Positions 27,949 through 36,788 of a DNA stretch of 64,000 nucleotides are shown one piece after another. The DNA comes from Paraglaciecola sp. (GTDB lineage: Bacteria; Pseudomonadota; Gammaproteobacteria; Enterobacterales; Alteromonadaceae), in contig NZ_JANQVQ010000074.1 of assembly GCF_030730205.1 (NCBI RefSeq), positions 15,504-79,503 of the forward strand. The letters run 5' to 3'. A program made the translations under genes and the position numbers. How positions within the stretch are numbered: position 1 is the first letter of the stretch; every line of letters starts with the position of its first letter. Below the pieces are notes generated by a model, which was given only the letters and a program-made list of their open reading frames with translations, ran no database searches and was not told the origin of the DNA.

Positions 27949-28882
27949 TTGCGATTTCTCCTGTGACTGGGTTGCGGCCTGATTCGACTAAGCGAACAAA
28001 AAGCTCTTCTAGGCGGTTTGATTTATTACGCATACTCAGCACATGAATGCGCTGTTCAGTTAATTGTTCAAAAACCGTATTAAGGTTGGCTTCCTTGTGC
28101 ACGTCGACTTCTAAGGTGTGATCATCAATCAAACGATAATCAAAGCCAGATAAGTTTAAAGAACTTACGTTCTCTGAAAGGTCAAATACGAAGGTCTCTA
28201 CATTTAAGGTAGCTAATAAAGATTTCATGCTGGTATTTTTAACTATGACACCTTTATCAATAATAGCGATGTTTCGGCACAGCATTTCGGCTTCTTCGAG
28301 ATAATGTGTCGTCAGGATTATGGTGACACCTTGCTCATTAATGGCTTTTAAAAAGGTCCACATAGAACGGCGTATTTCGATGTCGACGCCAGCGGTTGGT
28401 TCATCAAGAATGAGCATTCTGGGTTCATGCATTAAGGCCCGAGCTATCATCAGGCGTCGTTTCATCCCACCTGAAAGTGTTCTTGCTGCTGAGTTGCGTT
28501 TTTCCCACAAGTCTAATTGTTTTAGGTATTTTTCAGCCCGTGGTTTTGCCACGCTGCGTGGCACGCCGTAATAACCAGCTTGATTCAACATAATCTGCAG
28601 TAGAGTTTCAAACTGGTTAAAGTTGAACTCTTGCGGTACCAAACCTATACATGCTTTGGCTGATTCCATTTGGCTAGCAAGAGAATACTCGAATATATTA
28701 ACCTCGCCGCTAGTTTTGTTTACCAGTGAGCTAATAATGCCTATGGTAGTAGATTTACCCGCACCATTGGGGCCGAGTAGAGCAAAGAAGTCACCTTGTT
28801 TCACTTGCAGGTCGATGCCATGCAAGGCTTTTGTGCCACTTTTATAGGTTTTAGTTAACCCTTTTATATCGAGTGCAAACAT
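27941..28882 (-). CDS. yadG: ABC transporter ATP-binding protein YadG
   Basis: ATPase of 313 residues: Walker A GPNGAGKSTT, Q-loop VPQEFNFN, signature LSGGMKRRLMIARA, Walker B LILDEPTAGVD, switch His in TTHYLEEAE. The GIISSLVNKTSG and NQAGYYGVPR stretches are those of YadG. A C-terminal regulatory region of about 80 residues follows. First gene of yadGH, with a 302-nt gap upstream. Confidence 0.94.
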   Translation of the reverse strand: MFALDIKGLTKTYKSGTKALHGIDLQVKQGDFFALLGPNGAGKSTTIGIISSLVNKTSGEVNIFEYSLASQMESAKACIGLVPQEFNFNQFETLLQIMLNQAGYYGVPRSVAKPRAEKYLKQLDLWEKRNSAARTLSGGMKRRLMIARALMHEPRMLILDEPTAGVDIEIRRSMWTFLKAINEQGVTIILTTHYLEEAEMLCRNIAIIDKGVIVKNTSMKSLLATLNVETFVFDLSENVSSLNLSGFDYRLIDDHTLEVDVHKEANLNTVFEQLTEQRIHVLSMRNKSNRLEELFVRLVESGRNPVTGEIANG

Positions 28883-29184
28883 TGTTTTTGCCTATGCGTG
28901 ATGAAGATGGTGCAGAAGATGAATAGCGTAAATAGCCATCATAGGCTATCACTAGCATGCTATATGCCGTTTACTTTTAATTAATCAAGGTTATCTGCAA
29001 AAATTATACACCCCATGGTATCTTTGGAATGAATACAAATCACTACTTTGTGCTGATTTATCCCTTGCTCAGGATGAATCAACAGGCTGCAGTCGCCTTA
29101 AAATAAAGGCGGGCCTCATTTGAGGTCCGCCTAAGTAATGGCTAGTAGTCAGGTGTTCACTTAACCAAACCCTAAACTGACGCG
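28883..29184. other. Intergenic region between yadG and proB
   Basis: About 300 nt without a gene. It contains the 5' region of yadG (minus strand), with a small hairpin ATAGCC/GGCTAT at 28932-28949, and the terminator of the putP-proB operon at 29107-29132. No small coding region with a credible ribosome site was seen. Confidence 0.6.
29096..29132 (-). terminator. Rho-independent terminator of putP-proB
   Basis: 12-bp stem at 29107-29118/29121-29132 (AGGCGGGCCTCA against TGAGGTCCGCCT, one G-U pair) with a two-base loop. Read on the minus strand it is followed by TTTATTTTAAG, a T-rich tail; on the plus strand there is none. Confidence 0.8.
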
Positions 29185-30312
29185 TTAAACGGTCTTATTT
29201 ACCAGCATTGCCATGTTCTTAGACGATATTATTGAGCCGGTATTTGATTGAAAATCAGTGGCAAAACTATCGTCTTCTTGATCAGCAATAAAGCTGAGTA
29301 GACAGCTACTGTAATTGGAAGCTGCTTTAGCCAATTTAGTCCCATCTTTTTTAGTGATAAGTACTGTGTCGCCTACGGTAAATTGGCCTCTTACTTCGGC
29401 AATCGCTTCACTGGTTAGTAACTCACTTTGAATGTCAGAGCCAAATTCAAAATCATTTTCAACCACGACTTCACCCTGTGCGTCAGAGGTGTAAGTCATC
29501 CAATGCACGAGCTCTTTCATGGGCTTTGGTACGGATAAAAAGTGAGTACCAGGATTTTGTCCGGCTAACAACTGGTTAAATGCGGTCTCAGAAAAACCAT
29601 TAATTATAAAGGTGTCAATACCGTGTGAAGTGGCTTTTTCTGCCGCTTCGACTTTAGTTCGCATACCGCCGGTTCCCAATAAACCTGCTTCTGAGCCTGC
29701 CATGGCATAGGTATGTTTGTTAATTTCATTAATTACCGGTACAAGCACCGCATCACTGTTGGTCCGTGGGTTTTTATCATATAGACCATTAATGTCTGAA
29801 CAAATGATAAGCACATCAGCATCAGATGCGGCGGCAACCATTGCTGATAAATTGTCGTTATCGCCTACCCGTAATTTGTCAGTTGTTACCGTATCGTTTT
29901 CATTGATGATAGGTAAAATTCCGTTATCGAGAAGGTTCACGATGGTATTTTTTACACTCACATAGCGCTCTCTGTCTCGCAGATCGCCATGAGTCATTAA
30001 AATTTGCGCCGTAGGAAAATCAAATAGATTGTTCCAGATTCCGATCATTTCTGTTTGACCCGCTGCCGCCATCGCCTTTTTAACGGTCACGCTAGGTTTG
30101 TCAATGTTGGGGAATAGATGAGAGCCAGCAGCCACTGAGCCAGAAGAGACCAACACGACTTGCACGCCCATCTCACGGCAGCGCACAATAAATTGTGCAA
30201 TGCCCAATAAATATCGGCTACTTACGCCTTTTCGGTCGGGTGCTATTAATGCACTGCCGACTTTAATGACGACTCGTTGCCATTTAAAATTAGTGCTTTT
30301 AATATCAACCAT
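29185..30312 (-). CDS. proB: Glutamate 5-kinase
   Basis: Phosphorylates glutamate as the first step of proline synthesis. 375 residues: amino-acid kinase domain with VVIKVGSALIAP, VLVSSGSVAAG, PIINENDTV and GTGGMRTKVEAAEKA, then a C-terminal PUA domain (about 285-370). Unusually, proA is not beside it: it shares an operon with the proline importer putP, the stop and start overlapping as TAATG. The two genes would therefore raise proline by synthesis and by uptake together. Feedback inhibition by proline is known for the family. Confidence 0.96.
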   Translation of the reverse strand: MVDIKSTNFKWQRVVIKVGSALIAPDRKGVSSRYLLGIAQFIVRCREMGVQVVLVSSGSVAAGSHLFPNIDKPSVTVKKAMAAAGQTEMIGIWNNLFDFPTAQILMTHGDLRDRERYVSVKNTIVNLLDNGILPIINENDTVTTDKLRVGDNDNLSAMVAAASDADVLIICSDINGLYDKNPRTNSDAVLVPVINEINKHTYAMAGSEAGLLGTGGMRTKVEAAEKATSHGIDTFIINGFSETAFNQLLAGQNPGTHFLSVPKPMKELVHWMTYTSDAQGEVVVENDFEFGSDIQSELLTSEAIAEVRGQFTVGDTVLITKKDGTKLAKAASNYSSCLLSFIADQEDDSFATDFQSNTGSIISSKNMAMLVNKTV

Positions 30313-31808
30313 TACTTTTGCTCCGCTAAAATTTGATTTGTTTTATTGAATAAAGTGATTGTGTTTTGGCTTGGCGCTGCACTGAATTGGCTAATCAGCC
30401 AGATCACTATGCTGCTCAAGATAAAGCCGGGAATAATTTCATACACAACACTGCTTAAGGTACTGCCATCACTGAATACCGGTGCGTAGATCCAGAATAG
30501 AACCGTCAGAGCACCAGTGATAATGCCCCATACGGCAGCCGTATGGCTCAGGTCTCTTTTATACAAACTGAATAACACCAAAGGACCAAACGCCGCGCCA
30601 AAACCGGCCCATGCGTTACTAACCAACGACAAAATACTATTAGAACTATCAAGTGCTAATAGCATCGCTATTATCGCCACACCTGCGACCCCGTAGCGCC
30701 CGATTCTTACTGATTCTTTTTCAGTGGCCTCTTTGCCCGCTTTGAGTCGATAAATATCTTCAGTTAAAGAGCTGGCAGAGACCAATAACTGCGAAGAGAT
30801 TGTGCTCATGATGGCGGCAAGGATGGCTGCCATCAAAAATCCACTAATCAGGGGATGAAAGAGTAAGTTAGAAAATAAAATGAAGATGGTCTCTGGATCC
30901 TCTACCGTTAGATTAAATTTATTGGCGTAAGCAACGCCAACTAATCCAGTAGCAAGGGCGCCTATTATGGTCACGCTCATCCAACTCATACCGATAAGAC
31001 GCGCCACTTTAATATCAGCCACCGAGCGAATCGCCATAAATCTTACGATGATATGAGGCTGGCCAAAGTAACCTAGCCCCCAGGCTAAACTCGACACCAA
31101 AGCCCAGAAGCCTAGGTCGCTCATAGACGCTGAAAAAGTAGGAATAGACATTTGAGCAAAGTGATTTAATTCGGTTACGCCATCGAACTTTAAATATGCC
31201 ACGACGGGTACCAAAATCAGCGCAAGAAACATAATGCAGCCTTGCACAAAATCGGTCATGCTCACGGCTAAAAAGCCTCCTAGTAGGGTATATGAAACCA
31301 CCACACCTAAGGTGATAACGAGGCCAAGGTGGTAGCTTAAGCCAAATGCAGATTCAAATAATTTGCCACCAGCCACTAATCCAGCTGAGGTATATAGGGT
31401 GAAAAAGAGCACGATAATAGCCGCAGAAATGATTCTGATTGAGCCCTTAGGATTATCAAAACGTTTCGCGAAAAATTCCGGTAGGGTAAGCGCGTCATTA
31501 GCGACCTCGGTATAAACTCTGAGTTTAGGTGCGACGATGATATAGTTGATTAAAGCACCAAGGGTTAAACCAATAGCGATGTAAATGGTTTCATACCCCA
31601 CCGCGAACATGGCACCTGGTAGGCCCATCAACATCCATCCGCTCATATCAGAAGCACCGGCTGATAAAGCCGTTACTTGGGGGCTCACTTTTCGGCCACC
31701 TAATAAATAACCAGACATATCGCTGGTAGAATTCTTGTAAGCAAACAAGCCTATGCCTAACATTGCTAAAAAATACAGTGCTAGGGTGATGTAACTCATA
31801 TTGTCCAT
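30312..31808 (-). CDS. putP: Sodium/proline symporter
   Basis: SLC5/SSS-family importer of 498 residues with about thirteen membrane helices. PutP marks: YLLGGRKVSPQVTALSAGASDMSGWMLMGLPGA near the N-terminus, WGLGYFGQPHIIVRFMAIRS in the middle and ISSQLLVSASSLTEDIYR in the sodium-site helix. The ATG at 31808 follows AAGGAAC. It is coupled to proB and divergent from a MarR regulator across a 370-nt region. Confidence 0.95.
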   Translation of the reverse strand: MDNMSYITLALYFLAMLGIGLFAYKNSTSDMSGYLLGGRKVSPQVTALSAGASDMSGWMLMGLPGAMFAVGYETIYIAIGLTLGALINYIIVAPKLRVYTEVANDALTLPEFFAKRFDNPKGSIRIISAAIIVLFFTLYTSAGLVAGGKLFESAFGLSYHLGLVITLGVVVSYTLLGGFLAVSMTDFVQGCIMFLALILVPVVAYLKFDGVTELNHFAQMSIPTFSASMSDLGFWALVSSLAWGLGYFGQPHIIVRFMAIRSVADIKVARLIGMSWMSVTIIGALATGLVGVAYANKFNLTVEDPETIFILFSNLLFHPLISGFLMAAILAAIMSTISSQLLVSASSLTEDIYRLKAGKEATEKESVRIGRYGVAGVAIIAMLLALDSSNSILSLVSNAWAGFGAAFGPLVLFSLYKRDLSHTAAVWGIITGALTVLFWIYAPVFSDGSTLSSVVYEIIPGFILSSIVIWLISQFSAAPSQNTITLFNKTNQILAEQK

Positions 31809-32178
31809 TTTGTTCCTTATATTTTGTTACGCCCACGACTAGAAGTCAGTTTCATTTAGTCATTCGTTTTTGCATGGAGTAAGGTTTTATTCACGAAATA
31901 TGCACTTTTAGTGCATGAATGTTGAGCATTATAAACTAAAACGATTAAAAATGTTTAGTGTTCTAACTTTTTATATATACAGAGGATTTATATAAAAAGT
32001 TTTGAGTCTGTCGTTAAAGCGCTTTTAGGCATTTAGAATGAATTATATTACGTACAATTTATGCCTTAGTTTTATTGTGAATATTTATATTAGTTAGAGG
32101 TCAAACTAAATTTATCTTCATTCGAATAAGGTTTATAATTGTCAGCAGTAGTTTGAAAATTGAAGTAGATAAAGTGAT
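31809..32178. promoter_or_regulatory. Divergent regulatory region putP-proB / marR
   Basis: 370 nt, very AT-rich and without a gene. It must contain both promoters. The main structure in it is the perfect 13-bp inverted repeat at 31965-32001, listed separately. Confidence 0.6.
31965..32001. repeat. Perfect 13-bp inverted repeat, candidate operator
   Basis: AACTTTTTATATA (31965-31977) and TATATAAAAAGTT (31989-32001), all 13 positions complementary, 11-nt spacer. It lies 164 nt upstream of putP and 178 nt upstream of the MarR gene. It may be an operator or a cruciform-prone element. It does not look like a terminator because no gene ends here. Confidence 0.6.
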
Positions 32179-32661
32179 ATGAAGAAATATGAAGAACTGT
32201 TGATCTCGCTGCGAAAAGTTATCCGAGCGATTGATATGTATTCAAAAAAGCTCAACAAAGATACCGGGCTGACCAGCCCACAACTGTTAGTACTGCAACA
32301 AATTGCTTTACGCGAAGACGTGATGGTCAAAGATATTGCACAAAGCATTAATCTCAGTTCGGCTACTGTTACCAGTATCTTAGACAGACTAGAGCCGCGG
32401 GGCTTAGTAATTAGGCAGCGTTCCACGGTTGATAAACGCAAAGTCGGTTTATACGTTACCCCCAAGGGACTCGATGCCATAAGCGGTGCGCCCACGCCCT
32501 TGCAAGAGCATTTTATTAAACGCTTTGAAACGCTAGCTGAATGGGAGCAAACTCAGTTGGTGGCCACCATGCAGCGATTGGCCTCCATGATGGATGCCCA
32601 AGACATTGATGCAGCGCCCCTACTAGAACTTGATAGTTTGCAAAATCTGTCTGCTAAATAA
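32179..32661 (+). CDS. MarR-family regulator, EctR/CosR-like
   Basis: 160-residue winged-helix regulator. N-terminal dimerisation helix (EELLISLRKVIRAIDMYSKKL), LTSPQLLVLQQIA, recognition region KDIAQSINLSSATVTSILDRLEPRGLV, and wing VIRQRSTVDKRKVGLYVT. The N-terminal part and length resemble the EctR/CosR group, MarR proteins that repress compatible-solute genes at low salinity. Its position opposite putP-proB fits that role, since proline is an osmolyte. The link is an inference from resemblance and neighbourhood. Confidence 0.8.
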   Translation: MKKYEELLISLRKVIRAIDMYSKKLNKDTGLTSPQLLVLQQIALREDVMVKDIAQSINLSSATVTSILDRLEPRGLVIRQRSTVDKRKVGLYVTPKGLDAISGAPTPLQEHFIKRFETLAEWEQTQLVATMQRLASMMDAQDIDAAPLLELDSLQNLSAK

Positions 32662-32722
32662 GGACTGTTAAAGCACCATCGCGAGCAGTTAATTTATTTA
32701 GACAACGCAAGAGGAATGGTAG

Positions 32723-33328
32723 ATGAGCAACTCCACTCTGGGTTCAGATGGCGTTATACGCTGTGGCTGGTGTGCGCAGACAGATGCGTTTATTCCCTAT
32801 CATGATCAAGAATGGGGCATGCCAGTGAAAGATGATCGAGGTTTATTTGAAAAACTCTGCCTAGAAAGTTTTCAGTCAGGCTTAAGTTGGCGCACCATTC
32901 TTACAAAACGAGAAAACTTTCGTAACGCCTTTGCGCACTTTGATTTTAACCAAGTGGCACTGTTTGATGGAAAAGATGTCACACGCTTGATGGAAGACCC
33001 CGGCATTGTGCGTCACTCAGGAAAGATCGCTGCGGTTATTCATAATGCTCAGCGTGCCAAAGAACTGCTTGCTGAATGTGGCTCATTAGCCAACTTTTTC
33101 TGGCGTTTCGAGGTTGCCGATAATCGTTATTCACCTCAAAGCATGACTGCCTCGGCCGAATCTATCACCATGGCGGCGGAACTTAAAAAGCGTGGCTGGA
33201 AGTTTGTGGGCCCCACCACTTTATTTGCGTTTATGCAGGCTGTGGGTTTGATTAATGATCACGCACAAGATTGTGCTATTCGAGGTGTTGTTCAAGAAGC
33301 GAAGCAAAATTTTACTCGACCCACTTAA
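32723..33328 (+). CDS. tag: DNA-3-methyladenine glycosylase I
   Basis: Removes 3-methyladenine from alkylated DNA. 201 residues. Marks: IRCGWCAQTD (zinc Cys), YHDQEWGMPVKDDRGLFEKLCLESFQSGLSW, the FVGPTTLFAFMQAVGLINDH segment and the closing zinc His/Cys in NDHAQDC. A GAGGAA site precedes the ATG. It lies 61 nt after the MarR gene on the same strand. Confidence 0.96.
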   Translation: MSNSTLGSDGVIRCGWCAQTDAFIPYHDQEWGMPVKDDRGLFEKLCLESFQSGLSWRTILTKRENFRNAFAHFDFNQVALFDGKDVTRLMEDPGIVRHSGKIAAVIHNAQRAKELLAECGSLANFFWRFEVADNRYSPQSMTASAESITMAAELKKRGWKFVGPTTLFAFMQAVGLINDHAQDCAIRGVVQEAKQNFTRPT

Positions 33329-33367
33329 GCTTAGTATTGCTGAATCAAGGGGTAAATCTAGGCAAAT

Positions 33368-33393
33368 AAAAAGGCAGCTTAGCTGCCTTTTTT
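33368..33393. terminator. Bidirectional terminator between tag and the lipoprotein gene
   Basis: AAAAAGGCAGC (33368-33378) pairs with GCTGCCTTTTT (33382-33392) around a three-base loop. A- and T-runs flank it, so it can serve both converging genes. Confidence 0.85.
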
Positions 33394-33431
33394 GAATCTA
33401 TACAACTGTCTGTTTTAAGAGACGGCTGTAT

Positions 33432-33800
33432 TTATTCGCAATCTGCGGGATCGCCACCCATTTTTTTCTTGGTTGCAATACAGGCTTCTTTTAACTTTTC
33501 AGCTGCGCTGTCTTTTAACTCAGCAGCTTTCTCTTTACTCGCATCAACCATGTCTTCAGCTTTGTCTTTCGCTTCATCATAGGTTTCAGAGGCTGAATCT
33601 TTAGCGTCTTCATACATGTCACCGGCTTCGTCAGAAGCGTCTTCTGCCATTTCTACCGTTTTATCTTTGGCTTTTTCTAGTTCAACTAAGGCTTCTTGTT
33701 TAGTTTCTGCAGCTGATTCTTTTTGATTTTCTGTACACGCAACTGTTCCTAGAAGTGCAGCTAATAACAATACGGCGATTTTATTTTTAGTGATTTTCAT
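33432..33800 (-). CDS. Small lipoprotein with LEA-like charged helical repeats
   Basis: 122 residues: lipoprotein signal with a lipobox ending in Cys22 (GTVAC), then an almost uninterrupted Ala/Lys/Glu/Asp helix with recurring eleven-residue-like units (AEDASDEAGDMYEDAKDSAS, TYDEAKDKAEDMVDAS, KEKAAELKDSAAEK). This resembles late-embryogenesis-abundant or YtxH/apolipophorin-like repeats. The tail carries two further cysteines (EACIATKK and PADCE), which could form a disulfide in the periplasm. Possible role in envelope or desiccation/osmotic protection; no function can be assigned. It stands alone, in a convergent position with tag. Confidence 0.75.
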   Translation of the reverse strand: MKITKNKIAVLLLAALLGTVACTENQKESAAETKQEALVELEKAKDKTVEMAEDASDEAGDMYEDAKDSASETYDEAKDKAEDMVDASKEKAAELKDSAAEKLKEACIATKKKMGGDPADCE

Positions 33801-34040
33801 ATGTGTTCCTTGTGGTTTGATTTATCTATCGTGCGTATCCAGTGTAAGCGACTTTGCCTTACGAAAAAGTTTTTTCTTAAAACTATCACTTAACAATCGA
33901 TAAAATGAAAGATTTGAGCAGCTTAGCGAAAATCATTCCATGTTTATAGCTTATTGATAACGTTACATTAATTTAGTTTATTTAAAATTAAACCTGCATT
34001 TATTAATGAAGATGTCTGTTTTAGAAGACAGGACTATTCA

Positions 34041-34652
34041 CTAATCGCCTATTTTTACCGCATTGACCACAAACCGCAGGCTAGGATTAGGCGTAATACT
34101 GTCGAACGGATAACAAGTAATCAGGGTCAGGCTTGGCTGGATAAATTGTTCTTGATTTAGCAATGTCGATGTACCGAGCAACGCCGCTGGGATGATCTGC
34201 CGATCGGTAACTTGATAGGTTGTACTGCCATTTAAGTGGGCCACCTTAATAGTATCTTTGTTTTTTAACGTTTTTAGACTGTTAAATTGGGTATCTCTGT
34301 GCCCCACTATTACAGTGTTGCCCCGTTCTCCAGGTAAAGGGCTAGCACTTAAATGTGTGGGGCCAAAGGCTAAGTTTCGCCCATTTGCCCCAGCCAGCAC
34401 ATACCAATGCTGCGCACCAATTGACAGCTCAGCAACCGGATACGTATCTGCCCACGACCAGGGGCGATGCGCTTGCTGATCAAGCAATGTTGCCTGCCAT
34501 GCCGAAGCAATTAGATATTGCGCTACATGCGCTTTAACAAATATCCACAGCCCTGAGGTCAATTGATAGAGGCCTACCACCCCTAAAATAGCAAACAGAT
34601 AGCTACGCTGTTTAGGATTTATACGGATTTGCGGCAAAACACCAGTAAACAT
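34041..34652 (-). CDS. Class GN sortase
   Basis: Transpeptidase of the sortase family in a Gram-negative genome. 203 residues, with an N-terminal membrane anchor (about 17-36) and a catalytic domain carrying all three residues: His118 in IVGHRDTQF, Cys180 in TLITC and Arg193 in SLRFVV. The start lies inside the end of the target gene (34-nt overlap) behind a near-perfect AGGAGG at seven-base spacing, so the two are strongly coupled. The only visible substrate is the neighbouring LPQTA protein. What the sorted protein is joined to in a Gram-negative envelope is not known. Confidence 0.93.
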   Translation of the reverse strand: MFTGVLPQIRINPKQRSYLFAILGVVGLYQLTSGLWIFVKAHVAQYLIASAWQATLLDQQAHRPWSWADTYPVAELSIGAQHWYVLAGANGRNLAFGPTHLSASPLPGERGNTVIVGHRDTQFNSLKTLKNKDTIKVAHLNGSTTYQVTDRQIIPAALLGTSTLLNQEQFIQPSLTLITCYPFDSITPNPSLRFVVNAVKIGD

Positions 34653-36751
34653 AGGGCGCCTCCTATTAAAAGACTACCAAGCAGGATGTTAAGCTCAGCC
34701 GTGGTGGCAGTCTGAGGTAGCTGGGCAAGTGAAGCGCTTAATGGGCTATTTTTAGGCACGTGATTATGCGTTTGCATGTCATGGGCAGGTATATGAGTGG
34801 GTTTAGAAGGGCTGATATCCACTGCAATCAGGCTGGTATATTGACTCACCAGATGATGTTCTAAGGCGGTTTGTGTGAGCTCTTGCTCAATTTTATCCAG
34901 CTGCTCTTGGCTGGAGTTATCTAGCATTGCAGCTCGTTGATTACGGCTTAATTGCGCTATTTTTTGCCTTGCCCACAATACATTTAAACCCGCTTGTGGT
35001 TGAGCTGTTGTCGTGATTAACTCACTTTTCCATGGTTCATTAGCAAAGCGCCCCAGCAAGCTCATAGTTTGAAGCGCACCGGCTTGTGCTTCATTTGGGT
35101 CTTGGCGATAGCTGAGAATTAAAGGCTCGCCAAGATACAGGTCAGTAATGACATTCGGGTAAAGCTCGATTGACGACGCTTCAACCAACATATTGTCGCC
35201 AACTAAAAGATGAATATCCGTTAGCGCGGGATGAGCAAGCTTGCTTAACAAAGTCAACATTTGACTTTTTACTTGTTCAATAGAGCCAATATAGGTGTAA
35301 GTGCCTTTACCCATCTTAGCGGCTTCAGTCATAAAATAGCTATTGGGTGCACTGCCGATCCCCACAGTAAATAAACGTGAGCTTTGCAGGTTTTCAGAAA
35401 TTAATTGCATGAGGCTTTCTTCATTGCCCACACTTCCGTCGGTAATAAACACAATTTGCCTTAGCCTTTTTGATTGTTGCTGATTCGCAAAAGCCAATTC
35501 CAGCGCACTGGCAATCTCCGTACCTCCATCGGCACTGAGATTGACAATAAAATTTCGAGCTTGAGTAATTGCTGCAAGTTCTGCGGGTTTGGATTGCTCC
35601 CACAATTTGTGCGCAAAGCTATTAAATTCAATAATGTTGAAGTGATCTTCAGGCTTTAAGTCACTTAAGGCCAATAGCAGCGCTTGTTTAGCTTGAGTTA
35701 ACGACGCACCCGACATAGAGCCTGAGGTGTCTAGAACAAAGATAAGCTCTCTACTGATTAATGTAGTTGAACTATCTGCCGAATCTTTTAGTGGAGGATA
35801 AACCATCACCAAGCCATATTGTTTGCCGTTCACGCTCTGCTGAAAATGTGCCACTTGTGGCTGGGGGTGTAATTCAGGTTGCCACCGTAGTACAAAGTCT
35901 TGATTTGCTATGATGCGTTTGTCTAAGCGGATACGGTATTCACCCTCAGCGATTTTCTGAGTTTTTACCTTGTGAAAGTCACTGCTTATGTTTTTAACTG
36001 CGACACCAGAATCCAGCCTTATGTCTATATCAATGTCTTCCACTAGGTTTTCTGGCGCTTGATAGTGAGCGTGTTCAAGTTCAGTCGCTTGACTCACGTC
36101 ATGGGTTTTGGGTGCCGGCAAATAACGTGGTGTAATTGTCAGTGGAAGGCGCAATTGATAAGCATCGTGCTCGTAAGCGATGGTTTGTTGATATTCAATA
36201 CTGATTACTATTTTTTCATTTGGGCCAATATTTGCGATTGAATTTGTAAATAAATTAGGCCGCTGTTGGCTTATTAAACTGGCTTTTTTTCCTTCTTTTT
36301 TAGCTTGTTCGAATATCTGTTTAGCCTGTTGTTTGGGTTTTATTTGGCCCTCTATGATGCGTTCGCCTATTTGCATCTGTAGATGGTCAAGCGCCGCATT
36401 TTCAGGTAACGGAAAGACATATAAGCCGTTGACCCATTCATTACTGCTATTATGAAATGTTTGGCGTATTTGCGTCCTAGCAACGACACCACTGACCTTA
36501 ATGGTGGCTTTTGTGCTTAGGCTAGGGCTCAGTCGCAGACCACTTTCTTGGGTATTATCTGAGTCAAAAAATAAGCTGCCTCGTTGAGCCTCTTGATAAT
36601 TTGCAACCTGCCAACTGCCGGTGTTGGCAGGTAATTCAATAAGTTCGGGATGTTTCAAATTTTTTGGGTTGAAGGAAGGCACTGCTATTTGCAGTGCCCC
36701 AAGTGCCAGTGCAACTAACAAAATGCTGGCAAATTTAGTGACTGGCGCCAT
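34619..36751 (-). CDS. Marine proteobacterial sortase target protein (VIT-VWA, LPQTA)
   Basis: 710 residues. Signal/membrane segment (about 8-26), vault inter-alpha-trypsin (VIT) domain (about 85-230), von Willebrand factor A domain (about 335-500) with an intact metal site DTSGSMSG and later TDGSVGNE, then a C-terminal sorting signal: LPQTA at 678-682, a hydrophobic helix and the basic end CRKSV. The layout is that of the dedicated sortase substrates known by HMM from marine Proteobacteria. An MIDAS-bearing VWA domain suggests adhesion or protein binding at the envelope. First gene of a probable target-sortase operon. AGAGGT precedes the ATG. Confidence 0.93.
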   Translation of the reverse strand: MAPVTKFASILLVALALGALQIAVPSFNPKNLKHPELIELPANTGSWQVANYQEAQRGSLFFDSDNTQESGLRLSPSLSTKATIKVSGVVARTQIRQTFHNSSNEWVNGLYVFPLPENAALDHLQMQIGERIIEGQIKPKQQAKQIFEQAKKEGKKASLISQQRPNLFTNSIANIGPNEKIVISIEYQQTIAYEHDAYQLRLPLTITPRYLPAPKTHDVSQATELEHAHYQAPENLVEDIDIDIRLDSGVAVKNISSDFHKVKTQKIAEGEYRIRLDKRIIANQDFVLRWQPELHPQPQVAHFQQSVNGKQYGLVMVYPPLKDSADSSTTLISRELIFVLDTSGSMSGASLTQAKQALLLALSDLKPEDHFNIIEFNSFAHKLWEQSKPAELAAITQARNFIVNLSADGGTEIASALELAFANQQQSKRLRQIVFITDGSVGNEESLMQLISENLQSSRLFTVGIGSAPNSYFMTEAAKMGKGTYTYIGSIEQVKSQMLTLLSKLAHPALTDIHLLVGDNMLVEASSIELYPNVITDLYLGEPLILSYRQDPNEAQAGALQTMSLLGRFANEPWKSELITTTAQPQAGLNVLWARQKIAQLSRNQRAAMLDNSSQEQLDKIEQELTQTALEHHLVSQYTSLIAVDISPSKPTHIPAHDMQTHNHVPKNSPLSASLAQLPQTATTAELNILLGSLLIGGALCLLVFCRKSV

Positions 36752-36788
36752 GGGCTACCTCTTAAGGTTTATGCTGTGATTGATAGGC

